This document shows positions 22,246 through 32,887 of a stretch of DNA of 64,000 nt, in pieces. Numbering within the stretch: position 1 is the first letter of the stretch; every line of letters begins with the position of its first letter. The translations under genes were made by a program, and so were the position numbers. The stretch is taken from positions 327,501-391,500 of the forward strand of contig JAOTOL010001473.1 in the NCBI GenBank assembly GCA_034440575.1, written 5' to 3'. A model generated the notes under the pieces. That model ran no database searches and was not told the origin of the DNA. It saw nothing but the letters and a program-made list of their open reading frames with translations. This DNA is from Imbricaverruca yamaguchii (taxonomy: Eukaryota; Arthropoda; Thecostraca; Neoverrucidae).

Positions 22246-23930
22246 AAGGGGTGGGGGCATGACCAAATTCCCCCCCCCCCAATACGTCACTGTTCCCGAG
22301 CCTCTGGCGGAGCCAGTGGAGCCGATTACGAACATCTCGAGGTGATAGCAAATCATTACCTACATCAGCCCACCTGCATAATGCCGATATTCCGTAATGA
22401 TCTTCACAACAACCAACGTTCTCCATTCACTTAAGGTCACCTACATCAATGAGGCCTGGTTAGTGACATTCGACCGCTGACCTGAATTGATCATGGGTGA
22501 TTTCTTTATGCACATAGTTATTAATACGGTAATGTGGTTAGTGTTACGTTTGCATTCGTTCTATAATTGTACACGGAGGAAAGGGAAACCCGAAATGTTT
22601 GCCAAGATTACCATTTTGAAGGTTGAAATCGTGATCCGACCTGGCTCTCAACAAGACTCTTTGGACTAACGGTTCCCACTCACAATGATTTCGGTGGACT
22701 GGAAAATAATCTGAATTCTGAATGATTGCGAGCTATAGTAATATAATGACCAAATTTGAACGAAGTTCGAAATTCCTTCATTTTAACTTATAAATTGACA
22801 TTTAACCTGACCAAAGGGGTCAAACATTGACCATAAGAGGTTACGCTTGATGTTTATAATTGGATCTGGTAATCAGCTATGTAGTGGTATTCATTTTTTG
22901 TTCCAATGCTTCAATTCGGAAGGACGGAGCTGTCGCATCAGCCCTCCCTACAAACAGTAAAAATGTTCATGATCAATTTTCAAGCTCGTGGTGGTGGGTG
23001 TGAACAAATCTAAAGGACATAATTTATAGTATTGTTATCCAGGTCAGACGGAACACATCGTGATTACCAGCCGATTGCATTTCACACTTTGGGGAAATTG
23101 ATGCGCCCTGTTGTATAATGCCTGTCTCACACCTGTTTGTTTATTGGATGGTTATGAAGAAGGCAAAATATGACTTGACTGAGGGGGATAACGGTCCAGG
23201 AGTGCCTTGATGCTACGCTATCGCCTCTGGCTACTGGAGTGGCGTGCTAGTGGAGTCTCTGCCAGGTGCACAGACAGGATTTTCTTCAGGGGCCTGACCC
23301 AGACAGAATGTCATGATATAGAGATCGCGTTCGGCGCGCGAAGCTCGCTAAAACTGTCTGGTTTTGCCCGCTGACAATCCAGTTTTTTTTGCTTCATCCT
23401 ATATTTTTGGTTGCCATGGGGTCCGGCCCCCTTGGCTGTCTCGTCCATGCTGTAGCGTTATGCAAGTATGCTCCTACTGTTTGCTTGCACAGTAAGCCAG
23501 CTTTACAGGTGGTGCAAATTGCTTATAGTCCAGTACTCGTTCAAATTCACTATCACTCGTCCCGCTCGTCGGGACAACCTCCGAAGGCTCTACGGTGTCT
23601 GTGGACCCGGACAAAGGCGTACTACCGGCAAGCAACTGTGTGCCGAATGGATGCACGTGGGCGGGCACGGACAATCGGCTTCACCAGCTAACTGCGTCGT
23701 TCCTTGAGGCCGTCATCGTAAATCAGAAATAAGTGGCGCCGTCGATGGGCAGTGCTCGTGCCCGTGCTCTCAGTTTATACTGGGTGCCGGCGATTTAACC
23801 GATGCATACCATCATAGCATGCGTGTTACCATGCTAGCAGGCCTGCACAGCCTTCTCGTATGCGCACCGGTCAGTCCGCCTGTCGGCGTCTTCTCCGTCT
23901 GATAGCTGCAGCCGGTACAGTTGGGCTGCT
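22246..23930. other. Stretch without recognised gene
   Basis: No gene or named repeat is seen. A minus-strand frame at 23674-23474 and plus frames at 23389-23707 overlap with mixed composition and cannot be assigned. Confidence 0.35.
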
Positions 23931-23990
23931 GCTGGCTGGGGTTGGCTGGGGTTGGCTGGGGTTGGCTGGGGTTAGCTGGGGCTGGCTGGC
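23931..23990. repeat. 11-bp GGTTGGCTGGG repeat
   Basis: About five tandem GGTTGGCTGGG units, the last ones diverged. G-runs on one strand. Confidence 0.85.
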
Positions 23991-24054
23991 TGCCAGCAGA
24001 ACACAACGCCAGCGGCTCGCGCGCTGACGTGAAGCGCAGCTTCAAAGGCGCCGC

Positions 24055-24690
24055 TGGCGTGCCGACCTGTCGCCAACACTGGACTGTGACCGGTGGTGTG
24101 GCGACCTATCGCCAACACTGGACAGTGACCGGTGGTGTGCCGACCTGTCGCCAACACCGGACTGTGACCGGTGGTGTGCCGACCTATCGCCAACACTGGA
24201 CAGTGACCGGTGGTGTGCCGACCTATCACCAACACCGGACAGTGACCGGTGGTGTGCCGATCTGTCGCCAACACCGGACAGTGACCGGTGGTGTGCCGAC
24301 CTATCGCCAACACCGGACAGTGACCGGTGGTGTGGCGACCTATCGCCAACACCGGACAGTGACCGGTGGTGTGCCGACCTATCGCCAACACCGGACAGTG
24401 ACCGGTGGTGTGCCGACCTATCGCCAACACCGGACAGTGACCGGTGGTGTGCCGACCTATCGCCAACACCGGACAGTGACCGGTGGTGTGCCGACCTATC
24501 GCCAACACCGGACAGTGACCGGTGGTGTGCCGATCTGTCGCCAACATCGGACAGTGACCGGTGGCGTGCCGACCTGTCGCCAACACCGGACAGTGACCGG
24601 TGGTGTGCCGATCTGTCAACACTGGACTGTGACCGATGGTGTGCCGACCTATCGCCAACACCGGACAGTGACCGGTAGCCGGCTGTTGAG
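24055..24690. repeat. 39-bp minisatellite, about 16 copies
   Basis: The unit contains CGACCTATCGCCAACACCGG followed by ACAGTGACCGGTGGTGTGC. Being a multiple of 3 it gives a 13-residue repeat (RQHRTVTGGVPTY) that stays open on the plus strand from 23921 to 24853, and a different one on the minus strand. I treat both as by-products. One unit near 24610 is shortened, with no frame loss. Confidence 0.95.
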
Positions 24691-24934
24691 TTGCCCGGAC
24701 ACCCCCCCCACCCACCCCCGTCACGGTGGGTCGGATCGGTGGTCGGCCGTGGCGGGGTCCATTCGAGTTGGCTACCGCTCAGTGCTTAACACTCGCACGT
24801 CCGGAGGTCCACGCCAACTTCGCATGGCCCGGGGGCAGATGTCTGTCTCCTAAGATATCTAGAACTATGCTAGCTAGCGACAACGGCGTTGGATAGCTGG
24901 TGACGGGCTCTATCAAAAGTGTTTCGGTCATTTT

Positions 24935-25680
24935 TTCGCTCAGGTCAGCATTCAGATCACTGGGTCATCATATGTCAAATTCGACCAGATCAGGTGGGAC
25001 TCAGATATTGACACATATCTCAGGACCTGTAACAGATAGAAACAAACGGCGAACGCTATGCGACAGTCCTTGAAATGCGCTACCGACAATAGAAAGTGTA
25101 AGTTAAGGTCAGGTCAACCGAAACTCAGGTCAAGGTCATGAATTCATGACCTCAGGTCAATGTCATGAAGTCGCCTAGGCAGGTCATGTAATGTATTAAT
25201 CGACACGTCTTGGCGATACAAGCACAATGACGGTAATTTCAGCCTTCTATCTCAATGCAGTTCGATATAATGCGCAGAAATGTGTAGTGATATCAAGTGA
25301 CCTCAGAGACCTTGGTGAGGTCACTGAGCAAAAATGTCAGCGGTAACATTCAGCATAGCTTCCATCTACATGTCACAACCGTTGTGAGATCATTCCGAGC
25401 GCAAATATGTAACCAGGAAACATTTGTGCATTTTGCCATAGCCCTATAATGGGGAAGCCATGGCCGCGACGGTCGCGGTCAGGTCGCGGTGCGACCTGAC
25501 CTAAGGTCAATGCTACGAAAAAACCTGATGTACATATTATGGTCCCTGATGAGATCATGACGTGTTATATGTTTGAAATCAATCGCCCAATTATTGTGGA
25601 AGTTATGCCACCTAGAACTCCGAGTGTAGTTGGGTCACTTCGCCTGACCTGGTGACCTGACCTGAGGCGACCCCGGGTTA
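24935..25680. promoter_or_regulatory. AGGTCA-rich stretch (nuclear receptor half-site cluster), function unproven
   Basis: More than a dozen AGGTCA/TGACCT half-sites occur in ~750 bp on both strands. They include TCAAGGTCA (25130-25138, the extended monomer site type bound by FTZ-F1/ERR receptors) and a perfect 20-bp palindrome (25133-25152) that places two half-sites as an inverted repeat with 8-bp spacing. It could also be a decayed minisatellite related to the 7-bp array at 25828. No gene overlaps. Confidence 0.35.
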
Positions 25681-25827
25681 AAAATGTATAAGGATATGCG
25701 GAAAAAACCAATGAACAGCTATGCGAGGTTTGGCCTTGCTAAGCCGATTAGTTTGGCGGCAAATGAGGAAAAACCGGAGGGGGCAGATATCGTGCGCGGG
25801 TTAAAGATCACTGGTCATCGCTTTTCT

Positions 25828-25885
25828 GACCTCTGATCTCTGATCTCTGACCTCTGACCTCTGACCTCTGACCTCTGACCTCTGA
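25828..25885. repeat. 7-bp (CTGACCT)n array = direct repeats of AGGTCA spaced by 1
   Basis: Seven or eight units, the first two with A for C (CTGATCT). On the minus strand this reads AGGTCAG repeated, so each neighbouring pair is a perfect DR1 nuclear-receptor site. The ~600 bp downstream hold no recognised gene. Confidence 0.9.
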
Positions 25886-26509
25886 ACACCGACCACCGGC
25901 CATCGAACTGCAACTGGCAGCAAGCCCGCTGGAGTATTTACATATGGGTGTAATTGACCTGGACACGTGCGGAGCGGACGGCGGCGAAGGTGCACAACTG
26001 CGGCCAAGTTCGGCCTGTTCTGGCTGGTTGGCACAACACATTGGTGACGTCACCTGGGGCGAATGTGACCTGCTGCACCAGACCGGTCGGTAATGAGCCG
26101 GTGTTTGCAGCGGTACCAGCGGGGCCTGTGAATGCTCTGCTACCCGTGGTGCCTGGAACTGGGGCCTGGCACGCCGGCGCACCGTTCACCACCACGCGCT
26201 GTTGCCAACCGGCTCTCAGCTGTGCATACACCACTCCGCAATTGGAATGGCCAGCTGGACTCCAACAGCTTATGGGCGATGTCTGTTCTAAAACGAAGTA
26301 AATATTATTTCTACGTTCGTCACTTGCGTTTAGCTGAGACATTTCTATCGATAGGCCATGCATTGCTGCCAGTATCCGAGTCAATAATATTTATCCAATT
26401 TACTTGGATATCGCTTGCCGGTGGGGCAGGCCAGCGCGAACTTTCGTCGCGTCAGCACGACGCCCCGCCGCAGGTCACTTGAGCACGGCCATAGCACCGC
26501 ACCATGCCA

Positions 26510-26672
26510 CGCGTGGACGTGTCACGAGCCGACGAGGAAGTACACACAACCGAAACGTTGTCGGTCCGAGTCTCACCTGTCGCTACATTTCGCACGCGGC
26601 TAATCGGCGCGAGATATTGGCGACGCTACATGACTCGACGGTCGATGTGCCGCTAAAACCAACAGCCAACTA
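26510..26672 (+). mobile_element. SINE-C, diverged
   Basis: Shares CACCTGTCGCTAC, CGCGGCTAATCGGCGCGAGA, GGCGACGCTACATGACTCGA and a CCAACAGCCAAC tail with the copy at 49578-49742. The B box is degenerate (TCGGTCCGAGTCTC). Confidence 0.75.
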
Positions 26673-27289
26673 ACGGGGCGAGTACACGGGCTGGGGCGGC
26701 CCTGCTGTGCTGAGGTCAGCTGCGGCTCGTCACTACGCTGGCGTGTTGGAGTTGGGATGCGAGGGGTATTTGTGGGGACAATAATCACATGCAGAACTAC
26801 TGCTTCCAACCGTCATTGAAATATCTGGTGGCAAAATACTTCGCTTCATTGGACACCAGGCGGACAACGCCTTACAGTGGGTCACTTCGCTGAAGCGCGA
26901 TTTTAATGGAGGCTGGCGTAAAAATCAGGTTGAATTGGAGAAACAGCATGGGCATGAACTGTGACATAAATAGGTCCCTTTTCTTTCTGTGACCCGATGA
27001 GCCTCCCATTAAATTCGTTCCGCGTGCACGGTTAAATGAAAGGATGACTAGTTGAAGTATCAGTTGGAGACCCGCAGAAATGTGCAATTTTTTGCTCTGA
27101 AATGCTTCAATATTGACGCCGTTCTTATCCGCGTTTTGCCCGTCTGTAGACTGTGCCCATCTGAAGTCATTCCCCGTCTGAAGACATTGCATATGTTTAC
27201 GGCTGAATCCAACGCGCTGAGCAGTAAAATAGTTCTGCTTCAAGTAGTTTCACTGCCTGACCAATCCATCCCCTAACCCAGAGTGTTTC
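26673..27289. other. Stretch without recognised gene
   Basis: A 123-codon minus-strand frame (27243-26872) is open but shows no domain. Nothing else is recognised. Confidence 0.3.
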
Positions 27290-28075
27290 GCCAGCCCTTC
27301 CATCTGAATGGCCGCTGCTGGTCCTCTCACCTAACCGTGACAGGGTCCGGAACGTTCCGACAGAGTGACTGCTGCCCCTGGTCCATAACCGTGACAGAGC
27401 CCGGGCCGCTACATCAGAGGGCTGCTGCTGCTCCTCTCCCCTAACTGTGACAGAGCCCGGGCCGCCCCATCAGAGGGCTGCTGCCGCCCCTGACCCTAAC
27501 TGTGACATAGCCCGGGCGGCTCGACCAGAGTGGCCGCTGCTGCTCCTCTCCCCTAACTGTGACAGAGCCCGGGCCGCTACATCAGAGAGTTGCTGCTGCT
27601 CCTCTCCCCTAACCGTGACAGGGTCCGGAACGTTCCGACAGTGACACTGCTGCCCCTGGTCAATAACCGTGACATAGCCCGGGCCGCTCCATCAGAGGGC
27701 TGCTGCTGCTTTTCTCCCATAACCGTGACAGAGCCCGGGCCAGCTACATCAGAGGGCTGCTGCCGCCCCTGACCCTAACTGTGACATAGCCCGGGCGGCT
27801 CGACCAGAGTGGCCGCTGCTGCTCCTCTCCCCTAACCGTGACAGGGTCCGGAACGTTCCGACAGTGACACTGCTGCCCCTGGTCAATAACCGTGACATAG
27901 CCCGGGCCGCTCCATCAGAGGGCTGCTGCTGCTTTTCTCCCATAACCGTGACAGAGCCCGGGCCGCTACATCAGAGGGCTGCTGCCGCCCCTGACCCTAA
28001 CCGTGACAGAGCCCGGGCGGCTCGACCAAAGTGGCCGCTGCTGCCCTTGGCTCCTGTGACAGAGCCCGAGCGAAA
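27290..28075. repeat. Complex minisatellite with 223-bp higher-order repeat
   Basis: About 13 units of 55-60 bp carry the core GTGACAGAGCCCGGGC(C/G)GC and CTGCTG(C)-rich linkers. Blocks starting CCTCTCCCCTAACCGTGACA at 27601 and 27824 are nearly identical over ~190 bp, which gives a 223-bp higher-order period. Confidence 0.9.
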
Positions 28076-28436
28076 CAACAGCCACTTATCTGCTATGGGA
28101 CTTGTTCAGTGGAACCCGTCGTTCCACGTGCAGTGACCTTTTAGGGAGAGTCTGAGGTTGCCAACGCATCATGCCCATTCAGGGGTGGATCCATAAATTT
28201 GCATGTGGTGATGACATATTTCCTATGATGGGGGTATGTGGCTGAAAAACATGTTGGGTTGGTGAGGGTGAGTTGTGGTGTGATGTGGTATGTTATGGTG
28301 TGGCGTTGTGGACTTGAGCCCTCCTGACATACTTTCGGTCTGCAGGGACGCAACCTTTTCATGCAAGGCAGGGGTGCATGCTCCCAGTACCTCGTGTATC
28401 CGGCCCTGTGTCCATTATATTTGGGTGGGCGGGCAT
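28076..28436. other. Stretch without recognised gene
   Basis: Contains a GT-rich patch (28255-28310) and nothing else recognised. Confidence 0.4.
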
Positions 28437-28657
28437 CTGTCATGCCATGCACATTGTACCAGCGAGCGTCCGTCATACCTTGCACAGTCGGGGTGGCGGG
28501 CGTCCGCCATACGGTCCACAGTCGGGGTGGCGGGCGTCCGCCATACGGTCCACAGTCGGGGTGGTGGGCGTCCGCCATACGGTCCACAGTCGGGGTGGTG
28601 GGTGTCCGCCATACGGTCCACAGTTAGGGTGGCGGGCGTCCGCCATACGGTCCACAG
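28437..28657. repeat. 34-bp minisatellite, left part (5-6 copies)
   Basis: The unit contains CAGTCGGGGTGGCGGGCGTC then CGCCATACGGTCCA. The first units are diverged. The array stops at ...ATACGGTCCACAG (28657), where the I-LINE begins, and resumes in phase at 37071. Confidence 0.95.
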
Positions 28658-29324
28658 CCCCCCCGATGAGGCATCACCTTTCCGTGGTGGGGGGGGATTG
28701 CGTGCCTCAAGGATCCGGCGGCCAGACCACCAGGCGGCCGGGGAGAGGTCAGACTAAGAGTGCCTCACTCGTCCTTCCATCCATGCGCCCCTATTCCAAT
28801 GCCCATCTCATCCCAATCCTTGTCCTTCACCTAACCCTACAACACTAACTATCCCTACTATGAGCAGGCAGGGCAACTTCCCCGGTCCTGCCCACCAGCT
28901 CGGTTTTATCGGGGTAGCTGCGCCCCCTCGGCCCGTCCCCAGGGGTTGACGGAGTCCTGGAGGTTGAGGTCCCCCGTCGCACAGTGCTAGTTGTGACGGG
29001 GGATCAACACACCTCTTTGGTCCTGATATCCCGGAGGGGCGGGCGGGCCCGTGGGGCCTCACGCGGGTCAAGTGGCAGGTCGCCTCGGGCTGGGGGCCTG
29101 GGTTTCCCAGTGCCTGCCGGCCCGGTCGGCCGGGGTCAAGGGGTGGGCGGCGCTGGATCCTGGTCGGGGTGGTGAGTCTCTCTCTCCCGGCCGGGCGAAA
29201 GCGCCGCCTGCCCCGTATAGCTCATCTGGTGTCTGACGACCTCCCGTCCGCGGGACACAGGCGTCCCCCCAGTAGGGCCCCTCTGAGGTGGGGCACCGTA
29301 TGAGCAGAACAAAACATACAACAC
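28658..29324 (+). promoter_or_regulatory. I-LINE 5' UTR (presumed internal promoter region)
   Basis: It aligns over its whole length with 56922-57579 of the second copy (667 against ~658 bp), which defines the 5' end. The first 40 bases form a possible double hairpin: a C-run pairs with a later G-run, and inside it ATCAC pairs with GTGGT around a 6-base loop. LINE 5' UTRs usually carry the promoter; no specific element is identified here. Confidence 0.7.
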
Positions 29325-31024
29325 ATGGCATCTACTAAACAAAAACACTTTCCTGGTCCCTCCCGTGAGGGCCAGACCAACGCCTACTGCGGCCGAGATC
29401 GGTACACCTCTGCGGAGGGCACCCCGGTACGTCGTGTTCTTGTGTTCCGAGGGAGGAACAAAAGCCTCACGTCCCTGTCCCCCTTTCAAAGGCGGAACGC
29501 ATGTGACAGACTTGGCGAGATCGTTCGATGCGAGAGATTGAAAGATGGTGGACTCGAAGTCGAGTTTGCGATACCGGAGCAGGCGGAAAGGGCGTTAAGT
29601 TGTTCCGAGCTAGTTTACAGTGTGCGCAAAGGAAACGAAACTCAGAACGTGGAAATTCCAATTACAGTTGAACCACATAAAACAAAGAACACTTCGAGAG
29701 GACTGATTAACTGCTTTGATCTGAGGGATGTACCTGAAGATGAGATAGTGGATGGGTTGTCAGAATTTGGAGTGACTGAGGCGAAGAAGATGAAAGTGAG
29801 AAGAGGTGGAGAACTTATTCCGACCAACAATGTCATTCTGACCTTCAGTAGGACGGACTTGCCCTCTCAGGTACGTGTGGGTTACATTTGTGTTAAGGTG
29901 CGACCTTTCATCCCCAACCCCATGCGATGCTTCAAATGTCAGAGATACGGCCACACAAGCAAATTTTGTCGGAACCGCCCCGCGTGTGGCAGGTGTGCTT
30001 CTTTCGACCACACAGGCGAGCAGTGCACCACCGAAATACCATTCTGTGTGAACTGTGGCAGAGGACAGGATCCCCATACTTCGTTTGACCGCACCTGTCC
30101 TAGTTACTCGAAGGAAAAAGAAATTATTTCCATCAAGTACTTGCAAAAGGTTACGTTCCGCGAAGCTCGGGATCTATATGAAAAATCCCACCCGAAAGTA
30201 TCATACGCCTCGACAGTTAAAAATACATCAGTCAAACAGGTTCCAGCAACAACAGGCAACACTGAACAACTTATCGCACAGCTGAGTGCTCTTCTCCGCT
30301 CTCTTGGCGTACTTGTCCCCGCCCAAACGAGGCAATCTCAGCGTGCACCCCCTTCCGAGGATGCGGAACGCGGTGCTTCACCAACACGGGCCCCTCAAGC
30401 GACTGCACCGGAGCCAGCCACAGGGCGAGCTCAGGAAGAGTGGAGTCTTGTCCAGCGGACCAAGCGGCCCGGCAAGCACTCCAACGCCAACCTGCAATCC
30501 TTACCATCAACCTCCACCAGCACCACCACCACTCAATCCATCCCCGAACCTTCCGAAACCACCCGTCAACCCGTCAACCCGTCCCGTCAACCCGTCAACC
30601 GTCGCCAGTTACTTCAAGAGGAACCGGTGCGACTTCCCGTCGGGTACCAGTCGTGGCACCTTCGGTGACCAGACCAGGGCCCAGTGTTCAGGTCCACCCG
30701 AGAGCTCCCGACATGGGGGCGTCTGGCAGAGCAGCTCGGTCTGGGTCCAGGGACCCCTCGCCGAGCGCGCGAGCCGGACAGTCGCCCACGGCGACACCCC
30801 CGCCATCACCAACTTCGCATGCCAGTCACACGCTAACGGCAGAGACAGGGAAGGTGATGGGCCCACCCCCCATACCACCCCGTGGGGGTGAGATGAGAGA
30901 CCCGCCTACCCCGGCAACTGGACGCAAGCGGCCATCCCCGTGGACGCCATCGCCACCAGGCGTGGGAGGCCCAAGATCTTGTCAGAGGTCACCGGGTGAG
31001 AGGACACCTGTTTTACCTTCATAG
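29325..31024 (+). pseudogene. I-LINE ORF1 (nucleic-acid-binding gag-like protein), frameshifted
   Basis: ATG 29325 is supported by the aligned ATG 57580 of the second copy. About 445 codons are open to a stop at 30666-30668. Three zinc-knuckle-like motifs lie at residues ~205-250: CFKCQRYGHTSKFC, CGRCASFDHTGEQC and CVNCGRGQDPHTSFDRTC. They are followed by a Pro/Ser/Thr-rich tail. The conserved C-terminal block (RPGP, VHPRAPDMGASGRAA, PSPWTPSPPG) lies in another frame and ends at 31022-31024. A shift in the CCCGTCAAC tandem repeat at about 30565-30605 therefore cut ORF1 short compared with the second copy. The protein would coat the LINE RNA. Confidence 0.9.
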
Positions 31025-31199
31025 TACGGTACGTTCATGTTTGCATTTTCTGGACTGTTTTACAGTGGACATCTGGACGACGAGAGTGTCTAGCTGTGAT
31101 ATCGTCTATGGTACTGTTCCATACCTATTTTAACCCGTTCTAAATGGTTCAACCGCGGACAATCTTACAGTGGAACTGTAGGGGGCTGAGGACCAGCGA

Positions 31200-32887
31200 A
31201 GAAGACATAAAGACATAAAAGACATAAAAGATCAGTGCAACTCTGAGCCACAAGGGCCCTTCTTGGTTGCACTCTGTACACTGAACCAGTTGCCCACCAA
31301 ATCTGCCAATCAGCCCTCCCTGTAATACTGAAAAGCAAGCCCTCTATTCTTATAATGATTGTCTATGCTGTTTTTAAAGATGTTCAATGTTCTGCTACTG
31401 ACGATGTTTTCTGGCAGCTGGTTCCAGTGTTCCACTACCCTGTTGATGAAGAAAGTTTGCCTTAACCTTGTTCTGCTGTGGTTAATTTTAATTTTGAATT
31501 TATGACCTCTAATTGTATCATTTCTGTTAAATTCAAACATTTCCCCAAGGTATCCCCTCTCCAGACCATTGACAAATTTAAAGACCTCGATGAGATCTCC
31601 TCTCAGCCTTCTATATCTAAGTGAAAACATATTCAATTTCTTCAATCTTTCCTCATATGCCAGGTTGCTTATGCCATTAACCATTTTTGTAGCCCTCTTT
31701 TGTACTCTCTCTAAAAGCCAACAATCTTTTTCATAGCTAGGAGACCAAGCTTGGATGCAGTATTCCAAATGTGGCCTGACGTATGCACAGTAAAGCTTCC
31801 TGATCACTTCCTCACTTCTGTATGATACATTCCTATTTATTGCCCCGAGCATTCTCAGTGCCTTCTTCCTGGCTTCCTTGGTCTGTTCTGATGCCCCCAA
31901 TTTTGTGTTTAGAATAACACCTAAATCCTTCTCCTGTTGAGTCACTGATAGCACTTGGCCACCCATCAAGTATGGAGCCTTCATATGCTGCTTACCTACA
32001 TGCATGATTTTGCACTTATCAAAGTTAAATTTCATTTGCCATTCTTCGGACCACTTCACAAGTTCGTCTAAGTCTTTTTGCAGCGAGATATGCTCATCCT
32101 GACCTGTTATTGCCCTAAAGACCTTCAAATCATCTGCAAATTTCAAAACTTTACTGCTTAGGCCACTTTCAATGTTATTTACAAATATAATGAACAGTAA
32201 TGGCCCTAGTACTGACCCCTGGGGGACTCCACTAAGAACATTTTGCCATGATGACTTTGTACCATTTAGCATCACTCTTTGCTGTCTATCTGAAAGCCAC
32301 AACTCTATCCATTTTAAGATGCTACCTGCAATACCATGGGACTGAAGCTGTATCATTAACCGTTTATGGGGTACCTTGTCAAATGCCTTACTAAAGTCAA
32401 GATATGCTACATCAACCTGATTTCCCTGATCAAATTGTTCTGTGGCGAAGTTCAAAAAGTCCAAGAGGTTTGTGAGACACGATCGTCCTTTTCTAAATCC
32501 ATGTTGAGTATCTTGAATCAATCTGCTACCTTCCAGATAACTAACTATTCTATCCTTGATAATTGATTCGAGTACCTTGCAGACTAGGGATGTGAGACTT
32601 ATTGGCCTATAGTTTTCAACTTTCCCTCTTTCTCCTTTCTTGAAAATAGGAACTACATTTGCCCTTTTCCAATCGGTTGGAATTTCATTATGTGAAACTG
32701 ATCTACAAAATATTATACTAAGTGGAAATGCCAGTTCCTTTTCAGTTTCCCGCAACACCCTAGCATAAATATCATCAGGTCCTGCTGCCTTATTTGGCTT
32801 TATTTTCCTGATATGATTGTAAACAACATCACTACCAATGAAATCAACATCATTTGTCAGATCCCATGTATCTGAACTATGGTGTAC
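31200..32887 (-). mobile_element. CR1-A LINE copy 4, inserted antisense in the I-LINE
   Basis: 5'-truncated copy with its 3' octamer-type tail at 31200-31231 (AGACATAA units on the plus strand). The interrupted I-LINE reads smoothly across the junction (codons for RTSE, then DLQVL). No long target-site duplication is seen, as is usual for CR1. The coding frame is open, which makes this the best-preserved CR1-A copy in the window. Confidence 0.95.
31310..32887 (-). CDS. CR1-A ORF2 partial: reverse transcriptase, open frame
   Basis: About 525 codons of element-derived sequence are open from the truncated 5' end to the stop at 31310. It begins just before NDVDFIGSDVVYNHIRKIKP. The RT blocks are ANVVPIFKKGERGKVENYRP, GFRKGRSCLTNLLDFLNFAT, VAYLDFSKAFDKVPHKRL, GVPQGSVLGPLLFIIFVNNI and KFADDLKVF with the catalytic Asp pair near 32130. 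The thumb CAYVRPHLEYCIQAWSPSYE and C-terminal HWNQLPENIV are intact. The endonuclease and ORF1 are missing by truncation, so it cannot be autonomous. The open frame extends upstream into I-LINE antisense sequence (to 32929), which is chance. Confidence 0.9.
   Translation of the reverse strand, partial: VHHSSDTWDLTNDVDFIGSDVVYNHIRKIKPNKAAGPDDIYARVLRETEKELAFPLSIIFCRSVSHNEIPTDWKRANVVPIFKKGERGKVENYRPISLTSLVCKVLESIIKDRIVSYLEGSRLIQDTQHGFRKGRSCLTNLLDFLNFATEQFDQGNQVDVAYLDFSKAFDKVPHKRLMIQLQSHGIAGSILKWIELWLSDRQQRVMLNGTKSSWQNVLSGVPQGSVLGPLLFIIFVNNIESGLSSKVLKFADDLKVFRAITGQDEHISLQKDLDELVKWSEEWQMKFNFDKCKIMHVGKQHMKAPYLMGGQVLSVTQQEKDLGVILNTKLGASEQTKEARKKALRMLGAINRNVSYRSEEVIRKLYCAYVRPHLEYCIQAWSPSYEKDCWLLERVQKRATKMVNGISNLAYEERLKKLNMFSLRYRRLRGDLIEVFKFVNGLERGYLGEMFEFNRNDTIRGHKFKIKINHSRTRLRQTFFINRVVEHWNQLPENIVSSRTLNIFKNSIDNHYKNRGLAFQYYREG

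Noticed and set aside
26872..27243. 123-codon minus-strand frame as a gene
   Set aside because: No domain or motif and no promoter or splice evidence.
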